NCBI RefSeq assembly: GCF_002994745.2
Contig: NC_037090.1
Span: 25,843,501 to 25,907,500, forward strand
Origin: Rosa chinensis
Lineage: Eukaryota; Streptophyta; Magnoliopsida; Rosales; Rosaceae
DNA length: 64,000 nt
Direction: 5' to 3'
Below are positions 13,041 through 25,199 of the stretch, in pieces. The position numbers and the translations under genes were made by a program. Each line of letters begins with the position of its first letter. Position 1 is the first letter of the stretch. The notes beneath the pieces are model-generated. The model was not told the origin of the DNA. It did not search any database and worked only from the letters and a program-made list of their open reading frames with translations.

Positions 13041-15458
13041 ATGAACGAGCAAAAGATAGATTGTATTCGTTCCTTGCATCAACCCAGCCATGGACTAATT
13101 AGTGATCCTAACTTTGAACTTGGTAGTCATTCTTCTCACCAGCTCTTGGGTCTGCAACAACAGCCTTGGAACGTGGAAGTTTGGCTTCAGCAACCCACCA
13201 TGGATCAGGGAGTGTCACAGCTTCAAAATATTGGGCCTGCAAAATCACCAAGCAGCATTATGAGCCGATTTGAATCACCGGCTTCGGCTTTCTATGCAAC
13301 CGAAAGATGCATGGGATTTCCTTCGCACTATGAGTCTCAAGTTGTTGGTAATCCTAATCCTCCACAGTTCCCTTCAGGCCAATCATATGAGGAAAGCTAC
13401 TCAATGGAATCATCAGAGGACATCAGAAATACCTTGCAATCAATTGTGAAATCCCAAACCAACAGCTCTCAATCTTATAAATCCTCTGAGAAGTCTGATC
13501 AAATCCCAAGCAACCATTTGCCAGGCAGTAAGCTCTTTCTGCATCAACAAATGCATCAAGATAGTACTAGTGGCTCAGTTAGGAGACCCTTTTCACTAGC
13601 TTTCAAAGAAAATCAGGAACAAGTATGTATATTCTTTTGTAGAATTTATTTTTGCAGTTGCTTTTGAGCATTCATTTGTCATATGTTCCACCATTCATTT
13701 AAGATATTCAATTCAATTGTAGTCATGGCTAGTTTCTTTTATTCAGTAGTTCTCTGGTTACGCAGGTGAGCTTCTTTTCTCAGCAAGCAAAGCAGTCTCC
13801 AAGAACTTCCTCAGGAACGGTTTCTGCAACCTCTGGTGATTCTTCTTCAACCAGCCCATCACTCTCGAGTAAAACACGAATACGATGGAATCAAGATCTT
13901 CACGAGAAGTTTGTTGAGTGTGTCAATCGTCTTGGGGGTGCTGACAGTAAGTAAATATAATCTATTGCATTCTGTTATATAAGAATGATTCATTGTGTTG
14001 ATTTATCCTTCGATCAATAACAGAAGCAACACCTAAGGCGATACTGAAGAAGATGGGATTGGAGGGACTAACCATCTTTCATGTCAAAAGTCATTTGCAG
14101 GTATATCTGAAATTTCAAGTTTGTGCTCTTGTTCCTATTTTTCTTTCCCCTGTAGGATCAGTTATTTATTTTTTCTTAAATTTCGTTATGTATTCTCCTT
14201 GTAGAAATATCGAATCGCAAAATATTTGCCAGACTCTGCAGAAGGTAAATCCTGGCTTCTGTCATCCAATTTTGTACTTGTTTCAATCATGTTTCATAGT
14301 TTTGCCCTTGGCAGCTGCATTTGGTTTTAACCGTTTTATTACAAAAAGGGTGATGTATAGAATATGCATCTTAAGGTCTCCTTGTTTAGAGTGAATCACA
14401 CCTTGACAAGTCTCCAAACGGCCAACATAAAAATGCTTTAAGACACCACTTAAATCTGAAAAATCTTGAAACCCCTCATTGTTGTTACTACTTCCTGATG
14501 TGAGACTTTACTCACATATATATGTATAAATCAATTCTCCGAATCTTTGGCTGGGATGCATTGTTTACAACTTTAGATACACCTTAGAAGTGCAAAACAT
14601 TGTTTACATGATTTTCAATTACATACTTTTTTTCCCACCCTTATTGTTAGTCTTTTTTAAGTCTGTTCTAGATGATATTGGCTTCTTTTATCATTATTCT
14701 GTTCTGAGTAATTTTCTTCTGTTTCAGGAAAATCTGAGAAAAGAGCTAATGTGAATGTCGAACCTCAGCTTGATGTGAAAACGTAAACTGTCTCTTTACC
14801 CTTGAATGTTATACTAGTTTTAGTTTATCAAATAACATTCTAACTTGACAAAGATTAACATTCATTTTGAATTTTTTTTTCTCTTCAACTCCTTTGTTCA
14901 CCAGCCTCTTACACACCTATGATGTAAATTTTTCTGGCAGTGGCTTGCAAATCAAAGAGGCACTGCAACTACAACTAGATGTCCAGAGGCAACTTCACGA
15001 ACAACTAGAGGTAGATACTTGCAATCCATTTTGGTGGTGTCAATGTTTTATGATTTCTATATTAACTGGAGCTTTCAGTTTTCTTGTTATCACTTCTTGT
15101 ACTCTGCTCTAAAGTCCTAAACTAGCTCATAAATGACATCATAAGCCAAAGAAACAAAATCATGTGCTTCTGGTATTTTGGTTAGTAATACTACATTCTA
15201 ACCTCTCTTTTAATTTTTATGTAAATTCATTTGTTCACTTCTGCTAAACAGATTCAGCGAAATTTACAGTTGCGCATTGAAGAACAAGGGGAGCGGCTCA
15301 AGAAAATGTTTGACCTGCAGCAAAAAACAAGTGATAGCACGTTAAAGACTCCAAACGTGGATTTTACATGCCATGAAAATGGTCCATCAGATAATGAAAT
15401 TCAAGTTTCAAGTCCTGAAGGTTCTGGGAATTCCCACTTCCCATCCAAGATAAGTTAG
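13041..15458 (+). CDS. MYB-CC (PHR/PHL-type) transcription factor, PHL5-like
   Basis: Seven coding exons give 403 residues in one continuous frame: 13041-13622, 13766-13946, 14024-14100, 14205-14244, 14728-14782, 14941-15010 and 15252-15458. All introns are GT-AG. Residues about 230-285 form a single GARP/MYB domain (IRWNQDLHEKFVECVNRLGG, then KATPKAILKKMG, then HVKSHLQKYR). Residues about 312-355 form the MYB-CC coiled coil with the LHEQLE signature followed by IQRNLQLRIEEQG. The N-terminus is Gln/Ser-rich. Proteins of this type act in the nucleus, dimerise through the coiled coil and bind P1BS-like sites, mostly in phosphate-starvation control. The short N-terminus and overall layout resemble PHL5. 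No defect is seen. A degenerate partial copy follows directly. Start chosen as the first ATG after stops in the leader. Confidence 0.9.
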
Positions 15459-15859
15459 CCTGAAAAGCACATCGTTAGGTCATTCTCAAGGTTAAGTGCT
15501 CATGTGGTTGCAACAAAGCTTGACAGAATCAAGAACCCTTTAGATGCTTCTACAAGGTGAAGAAAGAAAAGAAGAAACCAGAAGATGATACTATAATCCC
15601 ATTTGTGTGTTGACTGATAGAATAGATGCTGTAGAATGATTTTTGTTATTTTCACATAAAGTTGTTTGTGGTGGTATTGGTAACAAGCATATTGTTACCA
15701 TCATTTTCTCATGCATTCATGTATACCTCAAATTTTGCACTGTGAAAATTGTGTTGACATGCAAAAGGACACTCAGGTCCATGTTTCTACACTTGCAGAG
15801 CATCTGACTTTTGTCCAATTCAATATTGTTGAGAAACTAAATATTGAATAGGTTGTAAA

Positions 15860-16640
15860 AGGAGATGATGCTCGAGAAGTGATTGATCGATCACCTTCCA
15901 GCATTGGTAGATCAGATAGTATAAGTTCCATGGAGATACTAGATCAGATAGTATTAATAAATTGTGAGATCTATTTCCACTTCTTATATGGAAAAATCAG
16001 GATCTTGTACTATGTGTTTTCTATTCCAGAATTCACCTCTAAAGTTGGTTTTTGTGCATTGTGATTAGGGGTACTTTGTTGTGCACATTTCATGGTTGCT
16101 GTAATTCATTAGTTTTTCTCTGGTTACACAGCTGATCTTCTGTCTTCTGGACGTAGTTCTACCAACTATGGTGACTCTTCTTCAACAAGTTAGCCCAGCA
16201 CCTGATCTCGAGTGAAAAATATGATGTACTTTAGTTTATCTGGTGACAAGCAACACCAAAGGAAATACTAAACATGATAAGCTGGGAGGCATTGACCATA
16301 TATCTATAATGTTAAAGTCATCCATAGGTAATATATCCAGTTCCTAAAGTTTTATTCTCGTTCTTCTTTCTCTTTCCTGGAGTTGGAATCAGTTTTGATT
16401 ACCTCCTATAAAAATACTGTATTGCAAAATATGTTCAAGATTGCAGAAGGCAAATCCTAGCTTCTGTTGATAGTTATCACTTAGCAGTTTAAAGTTTCTA
16501 AGGCCTCATGCATCTCTAATGTCTCCTGGGAATAACATTGAGATGTCCCGAAGCCAAAATCTACATGTTTCAATCTTGTCCCTCTTGTTACTACAGTTTG
16601 AGACTCAACTCACACATACCGGCACTGATCACTTGTTGGG
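15860..16640 (+). pseudogene. Decayed tandem partial copy of the MYB-CC gene
   Basis: This stretch lines up in order with the end of intron 1 through exon 4 and part of intron 4 of the gene upstream. TTTCTCTGGTTACACAG near 16117-16133 matches the intron 1 acceptor. GGTGACTCTTCTTCAAC near 16170 matches exon 2. GACAAGCAACACCAAAGG near 16245 matches exon 3, and TATTGCAAAATATGTTC then GCAGAAGGCAAATCCTAGC near 16421-16462 matches exon 4 and its donor. Exon 2 has in-frame stops (CAAGTTAGCCC and CTCGAGTGA), part of the DNA-binding exon is missing and the exon 4 donor GT is now GC. Homology fades into intron 4-like sequence to about 16620. It cannot make a MYB protein. Confidence 0.82.
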
Positions 16641-16724
16641 GGATCCCTTAAGATTATGAAGCCAATACTTTGCTTAATTACATGCGTTGAAATAATATAT
16701 CGGCTCCTTTTGAATGTGACTCTT

Positions 16725-16904
16725 GCTAATGAATTTTAAAGATTTTGATTCAATACTAAATGACTTTACAAAAATGATAAAAGATCATTTGTGTGGAGTA
16801 ACGGATGATAAATCATTCATGAAGATGTTGAATATATATTGTCAAAGATGGAACTTTCTAATATATGTTAATTTGAAGAATACGCTCAGATGTATTAAAA
16901 AATT
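16725..16904 (+). pseudogene. Endogenous caulimovirid relic, part 1 (capsid-like)
   Basis: A short Lys/Asp-rich open frame contains FTKMIKDHLCGV and WNFLIYVN, in the style of the capsid core of plant pararetroviruses. It is cut off by the Pack-MULE that follows; the reading resumes on the far side of that insertion at 19042. By itself the match is weak. The assignment rests on its position directly before the better-supported capsid segment. Confidence 0.5.
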
Positions 16905-17338
16905 ACTAAATTCAGCTTAGTCCCTCGGATTTTAGGGCTAAAATCACTTTGGTCCCTGACTTTTTTTTTTAATCACGATGGTCCATGCACTTCCAAATTA
17001 CATCAACTTAGTCCAAAATTTGACTTTGACTTGAAACATGACGTCATATGCTGATGTGGAACCGACATGGAGTCCCACTTTGCAAATTTTAAACTCCGAC
17101 GAAGGGTAAAATAGACATTTTCAATTTAATCTAATTTTTTTTTTTTTACCAAAATTTATTCTAATTTCTAATTTTCTTTCTTTTTCTCCCTTCTAACTTT
17201 ACCTCTCTCTCAGAAGTCCCAAACCTAAAAGCCAAATCGATCCAACACACGCCCTCCTCCACCACCTCCTCCACCGCATCCGAACTCCAACGCCGATACC
17301 ATCATCTTTCATGATCAAACCATGCACTGCCTGCCAAA

Positions 17339-17929
17339 TCAGAGATACAAAACACTAGCACGAGCAGAAAGAACCGAAACCAATGTCACTGAATTCGGAT
17401 TTTCACCTCTACATGCTCTCATTTTCTTAAACACATCCAACACCACCCTTGGAACCCCATTCTGCAAAAGCCCTATTATAAAAGCATTATAGCTCACCAC
17501 ATTCTTGACAGGCATATGTTCAAACAACTTTGAAGCAGAAACCAACTCCCCACAGCTCCAATACATACTCACAGCTAAGGTAGCAACATAAACATCACTC
17601 TCAACCCCGAGCTTCACCGCCACGCAATCCATTCCCATCCCCTGCTTCGCATTGTCACACGCCGAAAACACACTAGCTATAGTAACCGAATTCAACCCGA
17701 GCCCTCCAAAACCAACGCTCTTGCACACCTTTAAAGCCTCTCTGCGATGTCCATTATGCAACAACCAGGAAATCACAGTGTTTACGGGTGCCAAGTTTCG
17801 GTGAGACATTTCATCGAACACCTTGAGTGCATTGTCCAAGAGGTTGAGCTTCATGGAAGCGTCCGTGAGAGCGGTAGCTTCGGAGACGTCGGAGAAGAAC
17901 CCGGTTTTGAGGAGATGGGTGTGGACCAT
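17339..17929 (-). pseudogene. Captured PPR protein gene fragment
   Basis: A 196-codon minus-strand frame carries about five degenerate pentatricopeptide units, such as DNALKVFDEMSHRNLAPVNT, NSVTIASVFSACDNAKQG, DVYVATLAVSMYWSCGEL and NVVSYNAFIIGLLQNGVP. The alternating unit lengths suggest the PLS subfamily; the wording recalls Arabidopsis At2g02750-like proteins. Intact PPR proteins of this class have 500-700 residues and act on RNA in organelles. Here both ends are missing, several consensus positions are lost (SMYWSCGE for SMYSKCGE; ISWLLHNGH for ISGLLHNG), and it lies between the TIRs of a Pack-MULE. Still open, but an expressed product is not implied. Confidence 0.8.
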
Positions 17930-18394
17930 TTGGACATGAGGGGCTGATCAGATCTTGGCACAAGCTTTGAGAATAGGAGGAAATGTGAATTTGTGAGGGG
18001 GGAAAGAAGCGGAGTAGTCTTGGCATAGGGTCTCAGATGCTACAGCGCCTCCGATGAATGCCCACCAAGAATCAAGCTTCACATCAAACACCGTCTTCTA
18101 TTTCAAGCAGTCCATTGCCACTACCAACAGAGTTAAAATTGCGAAGAAAGTCTGAGCTCTGACGCAAAAATCACAACCCAAACTAAGTACATATGAACTC
18201 AACTCATTCAGTTCAAAAGATCACACATTTGATTGAGCTAGGGCCCGAATTCAAACCTAGGTTCCGGGTTACATGTAGGGCTGGTCAAAGTCTGACCCCG
18301 GCAGCTGTGGGCCATGTGCCTCAGGATAAAACTGAGCCACGGGGCTCGTGGGCAGGGAAGAAGGCAGCCCCTTTAAGTCCTGATTATTCAACAC

Positions 18395-18660
18395 AACAAA
18401 AACGACGTCGTTCTCCTCCGCCTTCCCAATGCCACATCGCTACCCTTATCGGCGCCCTCGAGCCCGTCGATTCCCATCCCCGGCATCATCATCATTATTG
18501 TCGACTTCATCCCCAATTCCACTCTCAAGACCTCCGTTAGGTCTGAGACCTCGAGCAGAGTAAGCCCCGATCTCGTCCGTGATCGCTGAGACCTTCTACG
18601 TGGGGCTGGTCTTTTCTCCAGCGTGGCGGTGGTGTAACTGGCGACGAAATGGGAGGAAAC
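18395..18660 (-). pseudogene. Captured fragment of an organellar ribosomal protein L7/L12 gene
   Basis: The minus strand reads SGLTLLEVSDLTEVLRVELG followed by MMMMPGMG. This is the dimerisation and hinge region of plant mitochondrial-type L7/L12. A neighbouring frame reads KVSAITDEIG just before it and KAEEN just after it, so at least two frameshifts have occurred. The C-terminal factor-binding domain is absent. The fragment lies in the same orientation as the PPR fragment, inside the same TIR pair. L7/L12 normally forms the ribosomal stalk that recruits translation factors; this piece cannot. Confidence 0.6.
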
Positions 18661-19041
18661 ATATGATCTTGATTGGAGATTAGGTTCTGGAGGAGAATTT
18701 GAATTGAGAAGAAGAAGAAATCGGAGTACGAAGAGGGTTGGAAGAAAGGAAGAAGACCGAAAGGGAATAGAATCGGGGAAAGGAAGAAAGAAAAAGAAAG
18801 AAAAAAAATCTAAAGAAGTAGGGGCAGTTTGGACTTTTCGTTCAAACTGAGGGTCAGAGTTGAAAAGTGGGACCCCATGTAGGTTCCACATCAGCGTATG
18901 ACGTCATGTTTCGAGTCAAAGTCAAATTTTGGATTAGGTTGATGTAATTTGGAAGTGCAGGGATCATCGTGATTAAAAAAAAAAAGTCAGGGACTAAAGT
19001 TATTTTAGCCATAAAGTTCGAGGGACTAAACTGAATTTAGT

Positions 19042-19665
19042 CCATAAAAAAACTACTTCAAAGTAAAACCAGAGTCAAGCCTACATTGGATCCTGCAATT
19101 TTTTCATAAACTCCCAAACCCATGGGATGAATTAGCTATAAGAGGTTATCCTGATTCCTAAAAAAAAATAAACAAACATGATAATTTAATTAGGATTCAG
19201 AATAAACTTCGTTTTACGACTTATCACCGAAAAATGTGTAGAAGTCAAAGCTAAAATCCAAGTTAAAAGCCAAATAAGCAACGATTCAAAAGGAAGAAAA
19301 TGTTGCGACAGGGTTCTTAGAGAAAATTGGAAAATAGGTTGTAATCCACAACCAAGATCTTCTAAAAAGAGAAGATATAAGTGGAAGTCATTTAAAAAGA
19401 AAAATTACATTAGAAAGAAAAAACAATTTGGAAAAAATCCAAAGTATAAAAAATGCAGATGTTACATTTGCAATGAAGAAGAGCATTATGCCGCAAAATG
19501 TCCTAAAAAGGGGAAAAAATACCAAGAAAATGGTTAAAGTACTAGAGGAACATAACCCCGAAATACTATTCAAAGAGGAAATCTCTAATGACGGAGAAAT
19601 TCTCTATGAGCTAGAAACAGAAAGTGATAGCTTAGATGATGAAGAATTTATCTTTATGCTAAAAG
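19042..19665 (+). pseudogene. Endogenous caulimovirid relic, part 2 (capsid core, zinc knuckle, acidic tail)
   Basis: Right after the Pack-MULE, sequence near 19107-19160 reads FFHKLPNPWDELAIRGYPDS, a capsid-type phrase of plant pararetroviruses. A Lys/Arg-rich stretch and a CCHC zinc knuckle (CYICNEEEHYAAKC, about 19464-19503) follow. Then comes an acidic tail (about 19580-19665). Stops and frameshifts interrupt it, one right after the knuckle. It ends exactly where a copia LTR begins, at the duplicated AAAAG, and the reading continues at 27089. It is a non-functional old copy in the plant genome. Confidence 0.75.
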
Positions 19666-19858
19666 TGTAAAAGTAAATGGAGATTGGAATTGGTCTACTC
19701 ATTTCATTCATAACCCCTTTATATAGGGATAGGATTACAACGGAAATATCAATTACATTGATGATGCTAAATGCTGATTGAGCTGTGATTTGTAATTGCT
19801 TGATTCCCTCTTCGTCTGTTTCTTTGACGAAGGCACATAATGTGCTTTTCCTTTAACA
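19666..19858 (-). repeat. Copia 3' LTR
   Basis: 193 bp, beginning TGTAAAAGTAAATGG and ending TTTAACA on the plus strand, so it has TG...CA ends. It is nearly identical to the copy at 26896-27088, with an A/G difference near 19769 and a T/G difference near 19854. On the minus strand the CCTATATAAAGG at about 19717-19728 can serve as the TATA box. The purine-rich priming tract lies directly on its inner side. Confidence 0.95.
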
Positions 19859-20061
19859 CTCCCCCTTGTGCCAAGTCAAAGATGAAATGGTGCATGAGTT
19901 GTTGCCTCACTAAAAACCTTGCCAAGTAACAATAAAACCAATGGGACAAAAATACACCTTGGTCGAAGGAAAAGAGCACAACACACCTTTTACATTTGAG
20001 TATGACATGTGTGTGTTAGACTCCCCCTGACGTCTACACCTCCCCCTGATCTTTACATTAA

Positions 20062-23000
20062 TCAAGTGAGCTTGGAAAGTCTTCGCATTCCTATGCTTTT
20101 CACATGTTTCTCAACTGTGGCCTTAGGCAGTGATTTGGTGAACAAATCTGCCACATTCTCCTCAGACCTTACTTGATTCACTTGAATCTTGAGGAGGGTC
20201 TGTTGTTGCTGATTATAGGAAAACTTTGGCGATATGTGTTTTGTATTATCCCCTTGATATATCTTAGCTTTATCTATTCGATGCAAGCTGCATTATCTTC
20301 ATAAATACAAGTATGCCCTTCAGTGGTAGAACTCAAACCACTAGTCCCTCGAATATGTGTAATGATAGCTCTTAACCATATACACTCACGAACCATCTCA
20401 AGTAGAGCAATGATCTCTGAGTGGTTCGAGGAGGTAGCCACAAGGGTTTGCTTGGTTGATCTCCAAGATATCGCTGTGTTCCCATTGGTAAATACATAAC
20501 CAGTTTGGGAACGATCTTTATGTGGGTCAGAGACGTATCCAGTATCAGCAAAACCGACCAAAACGTAGTTTGGCGTTTTAGTGTAGTGAGTGGCGTTTTC
20601 GCCATCAACATTTCCTTTAGGGATTGCAGTTCCATATGCGGTCCCTCTTGTCTTTCTGTAGGGAAAGAACAGTCCCAAGTCAATGGTTCCTTTTAGGTAT
20701 CGAAAATGTTCTTGATACCATTCCAGTGACGCTGCGTTGGCGCTGAGCTAAATCTAGCTAACAAGTTCACTGAGAATGCAATGTCTGGTCGAGTAAATTG
20801 GACTAAGTACAATAATGCGCCTATTGCACTTAGATAGGGAATTTCAGCTCCCAACACTTGTTCGTCATCTTCCTTTGGACGAAATGGATCTTTCCTTGCA
20901 TCCAAACTTCGACCGATCATGGGAGTGCTAGCAGGATGTGCTTTGTCCATGTTATATCGCCTGACTTTTGGACATATGCAGACTGGTGGATTAATATTCC
21001 ACAAACTCGGTGTTCTAGTTCAAGACTTAGATAGAATCGAGTTTTCCCAAGATCCTTCATCTCAAATTCGGATTTCAAGTAGCTCGCGGTTTCTCTTATT
21101 TCATCAAGAGTACCAGTTATGACATATACTACTACAATTTGCAAATCCGGAACTTGTTTTCTTTATGAATACGCAGGGGCATAATTCATCGTTCTTATAT
21201 CCCTTCCCAATCAAGTAGTCACTTAGACGGGTATACCACATCCGTCTGGATTGTTTCAATCCGTAAAGTGAGCGTTTCAACTTAATTGCAAACGCACTCT
21301 GTGGTTTAGAGTCACTTGACTTGGGTAATGTAAGGCCATTAGGCACTTTTCATATATATCTCTGAATCTAGATCCCCATAGAGATATGCAGTAACCACAT
21401 CTATGAGCTGCATTTCCAGTCCTTTGGAAACTACTAAGCTAACTAAGTAGCGGAACGTTATAACGTCCATTACGGGAGAGTATGTCTCCTCGTAGTCAAT
21501 TCCAGGGCGTTGTGAGAAACCTTGCGCCACAAGGCGAGCCTTGTACCTCAGGACTTCATTCTTCTCATTACGCTTTCTGACAAAGACTCATTTATGTCCT
21601 ACAGGCTTTACAGTTGGTGAGGTTAGCACTACCAGACCAAATACCTGTCTCTTTGTCAGAGAATCTAATTCTGCCTGGATTGTTTCTTTCCATTTAGGCC
21701 AATCTGCTCTTTGTTGACTTTTTTCAACAGAGCGTGGTTCGATATCATCGTGCTCTATGATTCCTTGAGCAACAGTATATATCATCAATGTGTATGGAAG
21801 ATCTTTCTATCAACTCATACGTACTCTCGTAATCCTTTGAGATTTCTTTGTTCTCTGGAATCATTTCAAACATCGGAGCGTCCTCCAGTATTGATTCATG
21901 GACATAACTATAATCAGAGACAATCTCATGAGAGGGATTCTATACATTGATGATTGGTTTGTGCCTTACTCACCCTCTTCTTCCTTGGGTGAGTGTCAAT
22001 CGAACCAAGTGACCTCCTCCTCTTCCTTGGGGAGCCACGGCCTCAACCACACCTCCACTAAGTGCGGTTGCAGTGCCTCTATCTGCGGCACCGTGCCCCT
22101 TGTAGGGGACTTCTAACCTTGCAGGCACATTTGCAGCTGGTATATATGATCTCGTCACTTTTACGATATCAGTAAACGCATCAGGCATCGAATCTGCTAC
22201 GTTCTGAAGATCGATTATTCTTTTCACTTCACTTTCACTTTATGAAGTGCGGGGATCAAGATGAGACAGAGTGGGGACAAACCACGACAATTCCTGTCGT
22301 TCCCTTGGAAAATCCTTTTTCCTATCTCCCCCTAACGACGGGAAGACTGTCTCATCAAAGTGACAATCCGCAAATCTAGCGGTAGAGAGATCGCCTGTCA
22401 AGGGTTCCAAATAACGGATAATTGTTGGGGATTCGTATCCAACATAAATACTTAATCGTCTCTGAGGACCCAGTGTAGTGCGCTGTGGGGGCGCAATAGG
22501 CACCTATACTACTCAACCAAATATGCGTAAATGTGAAGAGTCAGGCTCATATCCAGTTACCAACTGGTACGCATAAAATGGTTGGCTAGCTGTGGGTCTT
22601 AAACGAATAAGTAAAGCTGCGTGCAATATTGCATAACCCCATGCAGATATAGGCAGGTTAGTGCGCATAACCAATGCCCTAGCCACCATCTGTAGCCTTT
22701 TGGATGGTGGCTTTTGCGAGACCATTTTGTGTATGCACATGGGGTACAGGATGCTCTACATCGATCCAAATAGATATGCAATAATCATCAAATGCTTTTG
22801 ATGTAAACTCTCCAGCATTATCAAGCATTATAGACTTGATAGGGTGATCAGGGTGGTGAGCCCTTAAACGTATAATCTATGCTAGGAGTATTGCAGCATT
22901 TCTTGTGAACAATAAAACGACATGTGACCAGATTGTCGAAGTATCCACCAGAACCATAAAGTACTTGAATGGTCCGCATTCTGGATGGATAGGTCCACAG

Positions 23001-23424
23001 ACATCTCTTTGTATCTTTTGTAAGAATGGAATGTTTTGTTTTGTATCTTTAGCATAGGAAGGTCTCGATCCTGTTTTTGCTAAAGAGCAGGCTTTGCAAA
23101 ACGAGTGATGTGCCTTTGAAATAGTCAATGAGGCATAATGTGAGGGAGGTGGTGCATCTGGTACTTCAGAAGGCAATGACTGCATTTGGGCAATACTAGA
23201 ACCGACACCTTACAGTGTGGCGGATTTTTCTCCCATTTTTCACTCGAAAGAAGGGAAGTCCGTGTGAGTTCTTGAAAAATACGGATCATCATGTCATGAC
23301 CTCTGTGCCATAGGCGGTCATGCAAAAGCCTGTATGAGTCAGTGTCCCATATTTCATTGTTGGTGACAATATAGGATTCAATGATCCGAATTGTAGTGAG
23401 GTACAGTCCACTAGATTGACTCAT
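20062..23424 (-). pseudogene. Copia pol: integrase, reverse transcriptase and RNase H, broken
   Basis: Minus-strand pieces in several frames follow copia order. The integrase start is at 23424-23125 (LHDRLWHRGHDMM). The integrase core is at about 23060-22540 (DVCGPIHPECGPFKYFMVLV; later WGYAILHAALLIRLRPTA). The post-core is at 22503-22240 (YVGYESPTIIRYLEPLTGD). Reverse transcriptase spans 21788-20693 (YEETYSPVMDVITFRYL, KLKRSLYGLKQS, IPYLSAIGALLYLVQFTRPD). RNase H lies at 20678-20062 (LVGFADTGYVSDPHKDRSQT; CIYEDNAACIE; ENVADLFTKSLPKATVEKHV). Frames change at least five times. The expected YVDD catalytic box near 21120 reads YVITGT, so the paired aspartates are gone. The protease region (about 23430-24140) has no recognisable motif. 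Confidence 0.88.
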
Positions 23425-24142
23425 AAGTTTCTCTAAGATGTGTTTCCTTCCACAGTCATTAGATGTAATATCAAGGTATTCGGTTCCATTCTCACGGTGT
23501 GTTTTTACTGGATAATCGTTGGCACAAATAGCTTTGAAACATTAACAAGGTTCGATTAGCTCTTTGTGCATATAGAGCGTCTGTGACTTGAAATGTTGCG
23601 CCTTTAGGCAACAAAAAATTTGGCAGTTCCTCGCCATTTTATTAGTTTTGATAATCCAATCATCGTAGTCACAGAGGAATTATAGGCTATTTAGTTCAAT
23701 GAATAATTGCCTATTTCTTAATATTGTGTGGGTAGTCCCACTATCATCTAAGCACTCAAGTTCTCCTCCATTCATTTCTACAAATAAATGGGAGGTATTT
23801 AGAAAATATAACTCATATTCTTTAGAGTATTTCTATTTGCGTAGAATGATATTCTTTTCATTCTAATAATTTTCTCTAGATGTATTGCTTTACATCTTTA
23901 TAGTGCTATGTCGAACCATGTAAATATGTGTATAGTAAATAAATTTGAATAAATTCAGTGCTTCAGAATAAAATTCAAAATTTATTAATAAGCCAACGAT
24001 AATCAAATCAAGGTCTTATTCAGAAATCTTATTCATCAATCCATGATTGAAAATAAACTTTAAGACCAAATAATAGTCTAATTAAAAATGGGGCATTATG
24101 CCTTCACAACTGTCTTTGGAAAATAAAATTGAATAAAGCAGA

Positions 24143-25118
24143 TCAGTCAAGATTGAGAGCATCCATTGACTTAGCAAGTTCCTCTTTGCCATTGGAGTCT
24201 GCAACTGTAAGGTTGACGTCTAGGTCATGACCTCCTTCTTCCATATAGTGAGTCACTTGTTCTTTAGACTCTCTATACCTCTTGTAATTGGCTGCTACTC
24301 TGTTGTTTGCTTGGCAGTTCTTGTACCAATGCCCAATGAATCCACACCTATAGCATGGTTCATTGTCAACTCTTTCCTTTGGCATCTTTTTTCCATGATC
24401 CCCATGTCCCTTTCCATGTGGTGCATTGTTGCCACATGGGTAGGGATCAGCACGTCTAAACCCCCTTGCATTGGAGTTATTTCCACCTTTCATTTTTCCA
24501 TAATTAGCCTCGGGAATTTTCTTTGTCCCAGTGGGCCTGGCATTGTTATTCAAGAGAATCTTATTTTGTCTCTCAGCCACTTGCAGTAGGCTTATCAACT
24601 TATTGAAGGTTGTGATTCTTTTGTTGTCATAATCCAACTGATACTGGTTCGCTAGTATAAAAGCTGAATTAGGAAAGGTGGTAAGAGTCTTGTGGATCAT
24701 ATCATCTTCTGTGATTTCCCTTCCACAGAAATTGAGACGTGCCTTTAAGCGCAACATGTCCTTGTTGAAGTCATTGACATTTTTATAGTCAAGCAAGCAG
24801 ATTCCATTCCACTGAACCGCCAGTCCTGGGAGCAAAGTATCGTGAATGTTCCCAAAACGTCCTTTAAGGGCATCCCACAGTGCTTTGGGTGTCTTCAACT
24901 GAAGGTACTCCCAGCGTAGGCTAGGATCAATATGTCGCCTCAGAAAAATTAAGGCATCTGCTTTCACCTTATTAGATAGTTCATCATCTTTGGGATCAGT
25001 AATGGTGGCAGTGTAGTCTTTTGCCACAAATGCAGTTTCCATATCGAAAACCCAACGATGGTACTCAAGTCCTTCTGAGTCCAAAAATGTCAAACTCAGG
25101 TCGAGTTGGATCAGCCAT
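24143..25118 (-). pseudogene. Copia gag (nucleocapsid with CCHC knuckle)
   Basis: The gag of the copia element has the UBN2-like region (about 25060-24560: YHRWVFDMETAF, LKTPKALWDALKGRFG, LLDYKNVNDFNKDMLRLKAR) followed by a basic stretch and the zinc knuckle CYRCGFIGHWYKNC with CX2CX4HX4C spacing. The natural start is probably the ATG at 25118, which opens MADPTRPEFD, but a frameshift within the first 15 codons separates it from the long frame. Gag would package the element RNA in the cytoplasm. Apart from that shift, the frame is open for more than 300 codons, which agrees with a young insertion. Confidence 0.88.
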
Positions 25119-25199
25119 CTACATAAAACAAGAGAGAATATATAAATTACGCAGTCATAAAGACATCCACGTAAATTATTTTCCAATATATGAATTAGA

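Larger units (their letters stand above)
16905..19041. mobile_element. Pack-MULE-like element 1 with two captured gene fragments
   Basis: Terminal inverted repeats of about 177 bp lie at 16905-17081 and 18864-19041. Both start ACTAAATTCAG and share TTAGTCCCTCG, CTTCCAAATTACATCAAC and GACTTTGACT, with substitutions and small indels. Flanks are ATTAAAAAA on the left and CATAAAAAA on the right, a plausible decayed 9-bp target duplication. There is no transposase inside. Instead there are minus-strand fragments of a PPR gene and of an L7/L12 ribosomal protein gene. Long TIRs, 9-bp duplication and captured host exons fit the Pack-MULE type of non-autonomous Mutator-like element. It sits inside the pararetrovirus relic. 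Confidence 0.78.
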
